Source of the DNA: Thermoanaerobaculia bacterium
Lineage (GTDB): Bacteria > Acidobacteriota > Thermoanaerobaculia > Multivoradales > J023
Direction of reading: 5' to 3'
NCBI GenBank assembly: GCA_028066595.1
Contig: JALCBJ010000006.1
Location: 91,785 to 155,784 of the forward strand
Length of the DNA: 64,000 nucleotides
The notes beneath the pieces are model-generated. The model was not told where the DNA came from. It searched no databases and saw nothing but the letters and a program-made list of their open reading frames with translations. Below are positions 50,148 to 59,384 of the stretch, piece by piece. Each line of letters opens with the position of its first letter. The stretch's first letter is position 1. Made by a program: the position numbers and the translations under genes.

Positions 50148-53100
50148 TCACACCGGCAGCTGTTCCAATGCCTCCAGCAGCGTCTCGGCCGAGGAGAAAC
50201 GTTTCTGCGGCTTCTTCTGTAGCAGACAGTCGAGTATGTCGACCCAGGCCTGTGGAAGATCGGTACGCAGATGCCGAATGTCTGGCGCCGGCTCGTTGAG
50301 TTGCTTGAAGATCACCGCGGTCGGCGACTCGGCGTAGAACGGATCACGGCCGGTCAGCATGGCGTAAGCGATGACACCCAAGGCGTAGAGATCGCAGGCC
50401 CCGGTGAGCGGCAGGCCTTGGATTTGCTCCGGCGACATGTAGAGCGGCGAGCCGATGACCTCTCCGGTACGGGTCAGTTGATGCGACGAGCCGTCGTTCA
50501 CCCGCGCGATTCCGAAGTCCAGAACTTTCACCTGGTCGTTGACCAAGATCACGTTGCCCGGTTTCAGATCCCGGTGGACGATCTGTAGCCGGTGAGCTTC
50601 GCCGAGGGCCTCGGTGACCTCCGAGAGGATGCGGCGCGTGCGGTCCAGAGGCATGGGTGCCTCCTCGGAGATCACGGAATCGAGCCCGGGGCCGTCGAGG
50701 AGCTCCATGATGACGAAGATGCCGCCGGGGAATCGGCCGAGGTCGAAGACACGCACCACGTTCTTGTGGCTGATACGCCGACTGATCTGCACCTCCCGCA
50801 GCAGACGCTCCTCGTCTTCGCTGCGCCCCAAGGCAGGCGTGATGACCGTCTTGATGGCCACTTCGTCGTCGAGCACGGTGTCGCGTGCGCTGTAGACGCG
50901 ACTCATGCCGCCGCGTCCCAGCTCCCCCATCACCTCGTATCGATCCGCCAACATCTGCCCCTCGAGCAAACCAGCGGCCGAGAGCGAAATGGTCAGCTCC
51001 TGCACGGAAGGTCTCTGGAGCGGTTCGGGTAGCAGTGACCGCGCCAGAAAGCCGAGACTTGCCGGCGGAATGGCCTCCCGGGTCACCTCGGGCCATTTCA
51101 CGTCATCGGCGTCGAGCTCGTCGCCCGCCTTCCAGCCGGCGGGCAACTTGCCACCCAACAGACGGAACGCCAGTCGGCCGACAGAGAAGGCATCGCTGGC
51201 CGGACCGACGACACCATCTTCCAGCGCTTCCGGCGACAGATACTGCGCGCCTTCGCCGTCATCGTGGCCACGCAGAAACTCGCGTAGACCCAGGCCGGTG
51301 AGCTTGCAGCGCATGTCGCCGCCTTCTCCCACCAGAATCGTGTCGGGCGACAACCACTGATGCGTGACACCGAGCTTGTGGGCGTTGATCAGCGCTTCGG
51401 TCAGCTGCAAGAGGAAGCGCAAGGCGTCGAGGGGCGGGATCACGTGGCCTTCGGCCAGGACGGAGGACAACGGTCTGCCTGGAAAGTCCTCATAGAGAAG
51501 CACGACCTTGTCGCTCACCACGATCGTCTGCTCCAGCCGCAGCACCGCTTGATGCCGCACACCCTCTACGGCGCGCATGGCGACGCGAAAGCCGTCGACC
51601 CGGTCGCCCACCAACGCCAGCGGGAAGGAAGCCATGAGCTTGGCATCGCCGGTTTCCCTGTCGGCTCCGCGCATGAACACCGCCCCGGACCACCAAGGAT
51701 GATCGAGCCGGGCAAGACCGGTGAGGGGCATCTCGAAGCTGCCACTGTCGGTGATCTGGCTGAGCCTTCCGGCGTCGAGGGTCGGGAACGTACCGGACTG
51801 GCTGGATCCGTAGCTTCCCGTCTGCCGGCTGTCGCTTGGAGAGGCCCCGGCTCGGGGCCGACGCTCACCCTTTTGCTCCGCGATGCGCTGACGGACCTCC
51901 ATCAAACGCTTGCCGGCGTCACGGTAGTCGTAGGCCTCGCCCAACACGAGCTGATAGGAATGCTCTGCCTTTGCCAGATCCCCGCTGGCCTCGTGGACCC
52001 GACCCTCGGCATAGAGGATCTCCATTCGGCTCAGCTCTCCACCCGATGCCTTGACGATGCGTAGTCGGTCTCTGGCGGCATCCACCAGACGAGGCCTGGC
52101 TTCGACCAGCGCAGGAACCAGCAAAAGCGAAGCTCGGGCGTGGTCCGGATCGTCTTCGCCGATCGACTGCAACACCTGCCTCGCCTCGCCCATCCTTCCC
52201 GCCAGGATCAATTGCTCTCCGGCCTCGAGGGTGCGGCCGATCTGCTGAAAGGCCGCTGCCGCATCGAGGTGGGATTCCCCACGTACGAAGGAATCCGCCG
52301 CCTTCTGGTCTTCCCCCGCCATGGCGTAGTTGCGCCCGGCGTCGACGAATCGGCCTGCGCGGTAGAAGAGATCCGCCGACTGGTCGTATTGTTCGGCCGC
52401 CTCCCAGAGCGTTGCCGCACGGGCCAGTGCACCCGCGTCTTCGAACGCGCGCGCTGCGTCCTCGTGACGCCCCAAGCGCTCCAGGGCCTCGCCGGCCTCG
52501 AAGTCTCTGCCGGCGGAAGCGTAGATCCGGGCGATCAGATCCCCATCGAACTTCGAGTCGGTCTTGTGCATCAACTCGAGGGCCGAATCGCCGCGTCCGG
52601 CGAGGAGATAGGCTTCGGCGGCTTCCTCCAGATCGCCGTCCTGCTCGTGGATGGCGGCGGCCCGTTCCGGCAGATTTGCTTCCTTCAGAATCTCCGCCGC
52701 CTGGCCGCGCCGGTCGAGACGCACCAACAACTCGACGCGCTGGAGATCGAGCTGTCGAAGCCGGTTCTCGTGCCGGACCAGGGGCAATGTCTCGTCGAAC
52801 TGCTCCTCGGCGAGTCGACGTCGTTCCAAGGCCAGAGCACGAAGTGCGCTGTCGTAGTGATGATCCTCGGCGTAGCACTTGGCCGCACGGTCGTACATCT
52901 CGGCTTTGACGAAGTAATCGCCAGCCTTGGACTTGAGACCACCTCGCAAGCTCGCCTCGGCGGCTCGGCGATAGTTCCCGGCCCGGTCGAAGTGCCGCAC
53001 GGCATCCTTCGAGCGCCCCTCGCGTTCCAGAAGGTCGCCGGCGGCGAGAAACAAACGCGCCTTCTCGTATGTCTCGACCGCCTCGTCTACCAGATTCAGC

Positions 53101-53222
53101 TTCTCGAACAGCCGTGCCGCCTGCTCGTAGCGCTCACCTTTGGCATAGAACTCGGCAGCCTTGCGCAGATTTCCCTTCTGGAACTGCTGGTCTCCGAGCC
53201 GGACGTAGTCGCGAAAAATCAT
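50148..53222 (-). CDS. TPR-pseudokinase-Ser/Thr kinase protein
   Basis: 1024 residues, no clear membrane span. Residues 1-450 are TPR-like helical repeats (KGNLRKAAEFYAKGERYEQA, RGDSALELMHKTDSKFDG). A Ser/Gly linker (460-500) leads to a degenerate kinase-like domain (~500-750) with HQWLSPDT (621-628) in place of HRDLKPXN and LTGLG in place of DFG. A full Hanks-type kinase follows (~760-1024): GRGGMSRV (769-776), Lys791 in VAIKT, HRDLKPGN (Asp885), LDFGIARV and YMSPEQIQG. No C-terminal PASTA or sensor. It is the active partner beside the divergent membrane pseudokinase. The start at 53222 lacks a strong ribosome site. Confidence 0.88.
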   Translation of the reverse strand: MIFRDYVRLGDQQFQKGNLRKAAEFYAKGERYEQAARLFEKLNLVDEAVETYEKARLFLAAGDLLEREGRSKDAVRHFDRAGNYRRAAEASLRGGLKSKAGDYFVKAEMYDRAAKCYAEDHHYDSALRALALERRRLAEEQFDETLPLVRHENRLRQLDLQRVELLVRLDRRGQAAEILKEANLPERAAAIHEQDGDLEEAAEAYLLAGRGDSALELMHKTDSKFDGDLIARIYASAGRDFEAGEALERLGRHEDAARAFEDAGALARAATLWEAAEQYDQSADLFYRAGRFVDAGRNYAMAGEDQKAADSFVRGESHLDAAAAFQQIGRTLEAGEQLILAGRMGEARQVLQSIGEDDPDHARASLLLVPALVEARPRLVDAARDRLRIVKASGGELSRMEILYAEGRVHEASGDLAKAEHSYQLVLGEAYDYRDAGKRLMEVRQRIAEQKGERRPRAGASPSDSRQTGSYGSSQSGTFPTLDAGRLSQITDSGSFEMPLTGLARLDHPWWSGAVFMRGADRETGDAKLMASFPLALVGDRVDGFRVAMRAVEGVRHQAVLRLEQTIVVSDKVVLLYEDFPGRPLSSVLAEGHVIPPLDALRFLLQLTEALINAHKLGVTHQWLSPDTILVGEGGDMRCKLTGLGLREFLRGHDDGEGAQYLSPEALEDGVVGPASDAFSVGRLAFRLLGGKLPAGWKAGDELDADDVKWPEVTREAIPPASLGFLARSLLPEPLQRPSVQELTISLSAAGLLEGQMLADRYEVMGELGRGGMSRVYSARDTVLDDEVAIKTVITPALGRSEDEERLLREVQISRRISHKNVVRVFDLGRFPGGIFVIMELLDGPGLDSVISEEAPMPLDRTRRILSEVTEALGEAHRLQIVHRDLKPGNVILVNDQVKVLDFGIARVNDGSSHQLTRTGEVIGSPLYMSPEQIQGLPLTGACDLYALGVIAYAMLTGRDPFYAESPTAVIFKQLNEPAPDIRHLRTDLPQAWVDILDCLLQKKPQKRFSSAETLLEALEQLPV

Positions 53223-53546
53223 CGGGTCTGGGTCAAATCGAAATAGGCCGAGTCCACGCTCGCGCGCCGCATCCTGAACGCCTGGACAGCTGGATCTTGC
53301 GACGGAGATGGCCTCCTCCCCGGGTCGTGGCTCGCCGTCCTCCCGGAGAACGAGCTCCGCCTCGGGCGACGAAGGCGCCGCGCGTCTCGCAGATCGAGAT
53401 CCGAGCGCGGCACCGGGAAGGTGTCCGATTGTACTCCAGCATATCGTCTGACCGAGCTCCTCACGAGGTCCTAAAGACCCCGAGGCGAAGACCTTTGTCT
53501 GCGGTACCTTGCGGAAGGTCTCTGATAAAGTTCCGCCTTCTTCATT
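53223..53546. promoter_or_regulatory. 324-base divergent control region of the two kinase-family genes
   Basis: Region between the starts of the divergent kinase and sensor genes. agacctt (53489-53495) and aaggtct (53515-53521) form an inverted repeat about 25 bases before the sensor ATG. No firm -35/-10 pair. In-frame minus-strand codons continue through it, but the sequence is not conserved kinase or TPR. Confidence 0.35.
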
Positions 53547-56183
53547 ATGTCCGCCCATCCTCCGAAATCTGCGAACCGTCCCGCCAACGCCGGCCCCGCG
53601 ACGTCGGGAAAGCCCGCTCTGGGCTTGGCAATCCAGCTCGCCATCGTCTTGCTGGTGGCCGTTGCCGCGGTCGTCGCAGCGGTGTTCGTCGTCTCGAGCG
53701 CGCAAGGCGATCAAGCCGCGCGGCGAGAGGTCACCGAGGATCTGGGCGCCACCCAGGCTGTACAGACCGCGTTCCAGCAGCAACGGTACCAGCGACTCAA
53801 TCTGATCTCCCGGCTGTTCGCCACCGACCAAGTGCTCAACACCTATCTGGCCGAGGCCGCCGAAGACCGGGAAGAGTCGGCGATCCAGGCATCGATCGAG
53901 GAGTACCAGAACCTCCTCACCTTCGACCTGGGTGTGGTGCTCGATCAGAGCGGTCAGGTGCTGGCGCGGACCGATGGCACACAAGGTGTAGGAGGTAGTC
54001 TCGCCGACACACCTCTCGTCGCCGTCGCCCTGCAAGATCAGAAGGCTGCCGGTGTCTGGCGCGACCAGGAGCAGCTCTACCACGCAGTCGCCGTACCGCT
54101 ACTGCGCGACTATGAGCTGGTGGGCTACACGCTGGTGGCCTATGCGATCAACAACGCACTGGCGGCCCAAGTGAAGCGTTCCGGCGGAGCGGACGCAGTG
54201 TTCTTCTCCGCCGGGGCCACCGGACCGGAATCGATCGCATCGACCCTCGCCACGGCGGAGGCGGGCGAGCTCGTGACCGCGCTACGGCGCGATGGCGGCG
54301 ATGCGCTCGACCGTACGCTGAACCGAGGCGAGACGGTGACCGACGTCGGTCTGGACTTGGGGGACCGCCCCTGGATGGCGTCGTTGTCGCCACTACGCGA
54401 CGCGGCGGGTGACCCGGTGGGAGCGGTGGCGACCCTGACGCCCCTGGGCGCGGCACGCGCTGGCTACCTGCGGGTGCTGACAGCTGCCGGGCTGACGGCT
54501 TTGGCCGCGCTGGTTCTGGGCATTGCCGCCACCGTCTGGCTCGCTTCGCGCTCCACGAGACCGCTCGCTCTGGTGGCCCACGCAACGGAAGAGGCCGCGG
54601 CAGGGCGCTGGGACATCGGCATGCCCGACGTACCCGGCGACGCCGGTCGCATCAGCTCGGGCGTCGCCTCTCTGCTCGGGCGTATGAGGGAGAAGCGCGC
54701 TCTCGAGACCGTGGTGGGTCGGGCCGCTCGGATTCAGCCGGAGTCCACGACTGAAAGCGAACCACAGCCGCCGGCCGCGACGGAGGGCACGGTCCTCGCC
54801 GTCGAGCTGCGTCGCTACGCAGACCCCAAGCTCGGCTACGACCCCGACGCGAATCTCCAGCGCCTGCAACGCGACATCGGGCGCATCGCCGCGAGTGCCA
54901 CCGGGCAGAAAGGGCGGGTCGTGGCCAGCGCCGGACATCGCGTTCTCTGCGTCTTCGAGGGCGATCTTCACGCCATGCGTGCGCTCACCGCTGCCACCGA
55001 GATTTCCCTCACCCTGGCCGAACGCGAGAGCGCCTTCGACGAAGCGCAACCACCAGCACTGGCGCTCAACGTCGGCAACCTGGTCACCGGAGCCTTCGCT
55101 GTCGAAGACGTCACGGCTCGGATCGTCGCCGGTCTGCCGGTGCAGTTGCTCGACGTGCTACTGCGCGAGGCACACCCCGGCCCCATCTACTTCTCGAAAC
55201 CCGCATGGAACGTCCTCGGACAGGCTTTCCACGACGCCGGTGTCGAGGTAAAGGCCCAGAAACCCGTTCTCTCCACACAGCCGATCTATCTCGTGACACC
55301 CGAGGAGTCGGCCAAGCTCACCGGCGCTCGGAAGATGTCGGAGAGCGTGAGTCAGGTGACCGGTGAGGTCCGAACGCTGGCGGACGTCCGCCCCGGCACC
55401 ATGCTCGGGTCTCGCTTCGCGATCAAAGCCGAGTTGGGCCTAGGGCCCACCGGCGCGGTGTTTAAGGCCACGGACGGGGAAATGGCGGATGTGGTCGTGC
55501 TGAAACTCCTGCGGCCGGAAGTGATCCGCGATGGCACGCGGTTCGAGCGACTGAAACAGCTCGTGTCGCGGGCCCGTGGCATGCGTCACCCCAACGTCCT
55601 CTCCATCTACGATTTCGGCGAAGCCGAGCGCATGCCGTTCGTCACCAGTGAGTTCGTGCGGGGCCTGACCCTGGCTCAGGTTCTGGAGAACGCCGGCAGG
55701 CTCCCACCCCTGGCGGTGTTGCGCGTGGCGCGACAGATGGCCTGGGGACTGGCGGCCGCCCACGGCCACCAAGTGATGCATGGTGCGCTCAAGCCGGAGA
55801 ACGTGATGATCGAGGGAGACGGCACCGTGCGGGTGATGGACTTCGGTCTGTCGCGCGCAGCCGGCCTTCTCACATCACCTCAGGCCACCCTGCACTATCT
55901 GGCCCCGGAGCAACTGGCGGAGCAGGATCACGACTCGCGGGCCGATTTCTGGAGCTTCGGCGCGATCGTTTTCCACGCCCTCACAGGCAAACCGCCCCTC
56001 GAGGGAGAGAGCCTGGAAGCCCTGCGACTGTCTTCGTCCTCCTCGCCCGACGTGGCGTCCGCCGTATCCGACGCACCTCCCGCTCTCGTCGAAGTGGTGG
56101 CACGGTGTCTGAAGATCAACCCGGACGACCGCTATCCCCAGGTGGATCAGCTGCTGCGTACTCTGGAACAGGTCCGCGTCTAG
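53547..56183 (+). CDS. Membrane sensor with degenerate cyclase-like domain and C-terminal pseudokinase
   Basis: 878 residues. One helix (~27-49) and a second (~312-334) flank a periplasmic Cache-like sensor (LTFDLGVVLDQSGQVLARTD). A HAMP-like linker (~335-390) follows. Residues ~414-590 resemble a class III nucleotide cyclase, but the first metal site reads VLAVELRRYAD and the second SAGHRVLCVFEG, where Asp is expected. Residues ~612-878 are a kinase fold with GLGPTGAVF, Lys653 and DFG (765-767), but HGALKPEN (745-752) replaces HRDLKPEN, so the catalytic Asp is Ala747. Both output domains look inactive, suggesting a scaffold or allosteric regulator of the divergent kinase. Confidence 0.82.
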   Translation: MSAHPPKSANRPANAGPATSGKPALGLAIQLAIVLLVAVAAVVAAVFVVSSAQGDQAARREVTEDLGATQAVQTAFQQQRYQRLNLISRLFATDQVLNTYLAEAAEDREESAIQASIEEYQNLLTFDLGVVLDQSGQVLARTDGTQGVGGSLADTPLVAVALQDQKAAGVWRDQEQLYHAVAVPLLRDYELVGYTLVAYAINNALAAQVKRSGGADAVFFSAGATGPESIASTLATAEAGELVTALRRDGGDALDRTLNRGETVTDVGLDLGDRPWMASLSPLRDAAGDPVGAVATLTPLGAARAGYLRVLTAAGLTALAALVLGIAATVWLASRSTRPLALVAHATEEAAAGRWDIGMPDVPGDAGRISSGVASLLGRMREKRALETVVGRAARIQPESTTESEPQPPAATEGTVLAVELRRYADPKLGYDPDANLQRLQRDIGRIAASATGQKGRVVASAGHRVLCVFEGDLHAMRALTAATEISLTLAERESAFDEAQPPALALNVGNLVTGAFAVEDVTARIVAGLPVQLLDVLLREAHPGPIYFSKPAWNVLGQAFHDAGVEVKAQKPVLSTQPIYLVTPEESAKLTGARKMSESVSQVTGEVRTLADVRPGTMLGSRFAIKAELGLGPTGAVFKATDGEMADVVVLKLLRPEVIRDGTRFERLKQLVSRARGMRHPNVLSIYDFGEAERMPFVTSEFVRGLTLAQVLENAGRLPPLAVLRVARQMAWGLAAAHGHQVMHGALKPENVMIEGDGTVRVMDFGLSRAAGLLTSPQATLHYLAPEQLAEQDHDSRADFWSFGAIVFHALTGKPPLEGESLEALRLSSSSSPDVASAVSDAPPALVEVVARCLKINPDDRYPQVDQLLRTLEQVRV

Positions 56184-56237
56184 CGGATTTCTTCCGGCCT
56201 CGCCGCAAGAAATCCCGCCGTCGCGGGTTCCAGTCTC

Positions 56238-56867
56238 ATGGATGTCGCGATTCTCCAGACCTCCGTCGCCGCATGGGGCCGGCGCGAGATGACGGCCAGC
56301 TCCGATCCGGATCTAGAAACCCTACGCCGCGTGGTGGAAGGCGACACCCTCGCCTTCGAAACCCTCGTCCGTCGCCATCAGGGCCGCATACTCAGGCTCA
56401 GCGAGCGAATGCTGGGAAACAAGGAAGCTGCGCAGGAGGCGACCCAGGACGTCTTCTTCAAAGCCTGGCGCAAGGCGTCGAGCTTCCGTCCTCGGGCCAA
56501 GGTGTCCACCTGGCTTTACCGCATTGCCGTCAACCACTGCCTGAACCTGCTACGGCGACGCAAGCTCGTTCAGTTCTTCTCCTTTGGCGACATGGCTCGA
56601 AACCAAGGCGAGGAGGCCCAAGAGCTCGATCCGCAGGACGCGTCGCCCGACGCCGAGCGTAGACTCAGTGACCTACGAAGGTGGCGGCGGCTGCGCGAGG
56701 CCATCGAAGAACTGCCGGCCGCACAGCGCGCAGTCCTTGTCCTGGTGCGCTTCGAGGGCCTGAGCTATCTCGACACGGCCACGGCGCTCGGTATCAGCCG
56801 CAACGCGGTGGAAAGTCGTCTCTTTCGTGCCATGCGGCGCTTGGAAAAGACACCCGGCGTATTCTGA
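56238..56867 (+). CDS. ECF-type RNA polymerase sigma factor
   Basis: 209 residues. Region 2: EAAQEATQDVFFKAWRKASS and VSTWLYRIAVNHCLNLLRRR. Region 4: LPAAQRAVLVLVRFEGLSYL and GISRNAVESRLFRAMRRLEK. ATG at 56238 or 56289 could be the start; the latter (TASSDPDLETLRR) matches the usual ECF N-terminus better. It begins a forward run with a membrane anti-sigma-like protein and a periplasmic metal-sensor-like protein, an arrangement like CnrH-type systems. It probably controls its own run and possibly the exopolysaccharide genes that follow. Confidence 0.92.
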   Translation: MDVAILQTSVAAWGRREMTASSDPDLETLRRVVEGDTLAFETLVRRHQGRILRLSERMLGNKEAAQEATQDVFFKAWRKASSFRPRAKVSTWLYRIAVNHCLNLLRRRKLVQFFSFGDMARNQGEEAQELDPQDASPDAERRLSDLRRWRRLREAIEELPAAQRAVLVLVRFEGLSYLDTATALGISRNAVESRLFRAMRRLEKTPGVF

Positions 56868-56904
56868 CTCCTGAGCTGATTCCGTCGATGACAGACTTTG
56901 GTAG

Positions 56905-57405
56905 ATGACGAAACCCGATCCCGAGACCGCGAAGCGAGCGATTCGGCGCCTTCACGGCGAGCCGGTGGACGACCGGCGCGGAAACTCTACGACGACCGAG
57001 AGCGGAGCCGATACGGAACGTGTGGAGCGGCTCTGGCGAGCCCTCGAGCCGCCGCAGACCTCGGCACCACCGCCCGACTTCGCCACGCGCACCGCTGAAC
57101 GGCTTCGCCAACGGCAGGCTACCGGGTCCTGGTCGGTGGCGCCTGCCTGGGCACGCAGCACCGCGGGCGCCGCGCTGGCTGCCGGGCTGTTGCTCGGCGT
57201 CGGTGTAGGCAGATGGCAGCCATCGACTCCAGATCGCACCACTTCGGAGCTCGCGGTCTCGCAGAGTGAGCCAGCCGACGTCTGGCCCACGGACTCCGAC
57301 GGCTGGAACGAGGACGAGTGGAGCGAGGTCTGGAACCTCGCCTACGAATCGTCCTTCGGCCCTGCGTCCGAGATCCGAGCCCCGGGCCGGGGCGAGGGCT
57401 CGTGA
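56905..57405 (+). CDS. Single-span membrane protein, probable anti-sigma factor
   Basis: 166 residues. The N-terminal ~90 residues are polar and helical (VERLWRALEPPQTSAPPPDF), then one transmembrane segment (STAGAALAAGLLLGVGVGRW) and an acidic, Trp-rich tail (DGWNEDEWSEVWNLAYESSF). Size, topology and position 37 bases after an ECF sigma gene fit an anti-sigma factor; it has no zinc motif. The periplasmic tail could be touched by the downstream sensor. Identity rests on context more than on sequence. Confidence 0.6.
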   Translation: MTKPDPETAKRAIRRLHGEPVDDRRGNSTTTESGADTERVERLWRALEPPQTSAPPPDFATRTAERLRQRQATGSWSVAPAWARSTAGAALAAGLLLGVGVGRWQPSTPDRTTSELAVSQSEPADVWPTDSDGWNEDEWSEVWNLAYESSFGPASEIRAPGRGEGS

Positions 57406-57415
57406 GGACGCACCC

Positions 57416-58042
57416 GTGAAGCGATGGGCTTTGTGGCTGGCCCTCTTCTTGTCTCTCGGCTTCAACCTCGGCCTGGTGGTCGGCCACCTGACTCCAGGAG
57501 GAGTTCCCGACTCGCCTGTGTCGGATGATCCCATCGGGCACCCGGGGGACACCGAGGTGGAACGTCCATCGCAAGGTGAACCACGCGGCGACGATCCCCT
57601 CGTCCAGGATCAACCGCTTCACGTACCACCCAGGCTCCAACGAATCGTCGTACGCGTGGCCGACGAGCTGGGCCTGGAGGGAACGGAACGTCAACGATTC
57701 TTCGACCTCCAGAGAGAATTCTTCCGCCGCACGAAGCAAGCTCGCCGTCTACAGCGAAGCCACGAGTTCGAGCTTCGTCGTCTACTGATCGCCGACGACG
57801 CGGGTCGAGCGGAGGTTGAGGAGGCTCTCGCCCGTGTGATCGGGGCCCAATCCCAGCTCGAGCAGGCATTTCTCGATCACTATTTCGACGCGCGGCAGCT
57901 TCTCGATCTGCAGCAGATGCGGCGATACCGGCACTTTCTCGGCCAACTGCGCAGAGCGTCGCAGGAGATGGCGCGACGCGAGCTTTCCGAGCCTCGCGAT
58001 CCGGGCCGCATGGGCCGTATGGGTCGTCGGCCGATTCGATGA
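57416..58042 (+). CDS. Membrane-anchored CnrR/ZraP/CpxP-like periplasmic sensor
   Basis: 208 residues from GTG at 57416, 10 bases after the anti-sigma stop. One N-terminal anchor (WALWLALFLSLGFNLGLVVG), a Pro/Asp-rich linker, then a helical hairpin with RQRFFDLQREFFRRTKQARR and VIGAQSQLEQAFLDHYFDA, the heavy-metal-resistance/ZraP-like pattern. Such proteins sense metals or envelope stress and modulate an anti-sigma partner. The C-terminus is Arg/Met-rich (MGRMGRRPIR). It overlaps the glycosyltransferase gene by ATGA (58039-58042). Confidence 0.72.
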   Translation: MKRWALWLALFLSLGFNLGLVVGHLTPGGVPDSPVSDDPIGHPGDTEVERPSQGEPRGDDPLVQDQPLHVPPRLQRIVVRVADELGLEGTERQRFFDLQREFFRRTKQARRLQRSHEFELRRLLIADDAGRAEVEEALARVIGAQSQLEQAFLDHYFDARQLLDLQQMRRYRHFLGQLRRASQEMARRELSEPRDPGRMGRMGRRPIR

Positions 58043-59175
58043 GTGACGAGACCGGATCCCGCCTGCGCATCGCGCTGCTGGGCAGCCGCGGAATACCTGC
58101 CCGCTACGGCGGCTACGAAACCATGATGGAGGAGCTGGCGGCACGGCTTGCGGCGGCCGGTCACGAAGTGTCCGTCTACTGCCGCAGTCACTACACACGT
58201 CGCGACGAACGAGCCCATCGTGGTGCTCGGCTGGTGGTCTTGCCCACGCTCCCGACCAAGCATCTGGACACGCCCGTCCACACCTTGCTGTCGGCTCTGC
58301 ACGTGCTCTGGCAGCGGCTACGTCGACGCGGTTACGACGCGGCTCTCGTGGTGAACGGGGCCAACGCCCTCTTCGTGCCCCTGCTACGCCTCGGTGTGCC
58401 CACCGCGTTACACGTCGACGGTATCGAGCGTCGGCGCGCGAAGTGGGGACCATTCGGCCGCTGTGTCTATGCTGTGTCGGAGCGTCTCGCCTGCCGTCTT
58501 CCCGACGCCCTGGTCACCGACGCTGACGTCATCCAGCGCCACTACATGGAGCGGTATGGTGCCGAGTCCTGGATGATCACCTACGGAGTCGAGCCGACGC
58601 CACCCCGAACGGAAGGGGTGCTGGCGTCTCTGGGGCTCGTACCGGGGGAGTACTTCCTCTACGTCAGTCGCTTCGAGCCCGAGAACAATCCCCACAGGGT
58701 GGCGCAAGCCTACGCCGACGTAGCGGGAGAGACGCCGCTCGTGATGGTAGGCGACGCTCCCTACGCCAAGGAGTTCATCCGCAGCTTCCGTGACCGAGCC
58801 GACAAACGGATCGTCTTCCCCGGCGCCATCTATGGTGACGGCTACCGGGAGCTTCAGCATGAAGCACTGGCTTACATCCACGCGACCGACGTCGGTGGCA
58901 CCCACCCGGCCCTGGTCGAGGCCATGGGCTATGGAAACTGTGTGGTGGTCAACGACACGCCAGAAAATCGTGAAGTGGCGGGGCCGTCGGCATATTATTT
59001 CCGCGCCGACGAGCCTTCCTCCCTGACGTCGGCTCTCGAGTGCGTGCTGGCCGACCGCACCGACACCCGCCAACGGGGCGAAGCGTCCGCGGCTCGTGCG
59101 AAGTCCCGGTATTCGTGGGACGCCGTGACGCGGCGCTACGTAGACCTTTTTCGGAACCTGACTGCGCCTGCTTGA
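58039..59175 (+). CDS. Family 4 glycosyltransferase with DUF1972-type N-terminus
   Basis: 378 residues, GT-B fold. The N-terminus has the DUF1972 signature: RIALLGSRGIPARYGGYETM, then EELAARLAAAGHEVSVYCRS. The nucleotide-sugar domain has YFLYVSRFEPENNPHRVAQA, the donor-binding GGTHPALVEAMGYGNCVVVN and ENREVAGPSAYYFRAD. Related enzymes transfer rhamnose or other deoxyhexoses to a polyprenyl-linked sugar in capsule or exopolysaccharide synthesis. It precedes the initiating phosphoglycosyltransferase by 209 bases, supporting that role. Donor unknown. Confidence 0.9.
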   Translation: MSDETGSRLRIALLGSRGIPARYGGYETMMEELAARLAAAGHEVSVYCRSHYTRRDERAHRGARLVVLPTLPTKHLDTPVHTLLSALHVLWQRLRRRGYDAALVVNGANALFVPLLRLGVPTALHVDGIERRRAKWGPFGRCVYAVSERLACRLPDALVTDADVIQRHYMERYGAESWMITYGVEPTPPRTEGVLASLGLVPGEYFLYVSRFEPENNPHRVAQAYADVAGETPLVMVGDAPYAKEFIRSFRDRADKRIVFPGAIYGDGYRELQHEALAYIHATDVGGTHPALVEAMGYGNCVVVNDTPENREVAGPSAYYFRADEPSSLTSALECVLADRTDTRQRGEASAARAKSRYSWDAVTRRYVDLFRNLTAPA

Positions 59176-59384
59176 CCAGCTCGAGATTCGACCTGATCGA
59201 GCCTCCTCCAAAGAGACGCTTGCGAACGCAAGGATCTCATGCTACAAACACATGAAATGGTCGAAGGTCGACACGGCTCGGCCGTGTCAGTGTCTGTCCC
59301 CCATCGAGGCTTCGACTATAATTCCTTACACGTCAAGCATTTAGCACCTGACTGTGCTGCGGATACGGCTTTGCTGAAGCGCCC

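Noticed and set aside
53223-54083. 287-codon N-terminal extension of the TPR-kinase
   Set aside because: It runs antisense through the start of the conserved sensor gene and has no TPR pattern.
59281-59310. tgtctgtcccc string resembling REP elements linked to IS200-type transposases
   Set aside because: Only a single short copy is present, with no inverted partner or transposase in the window.
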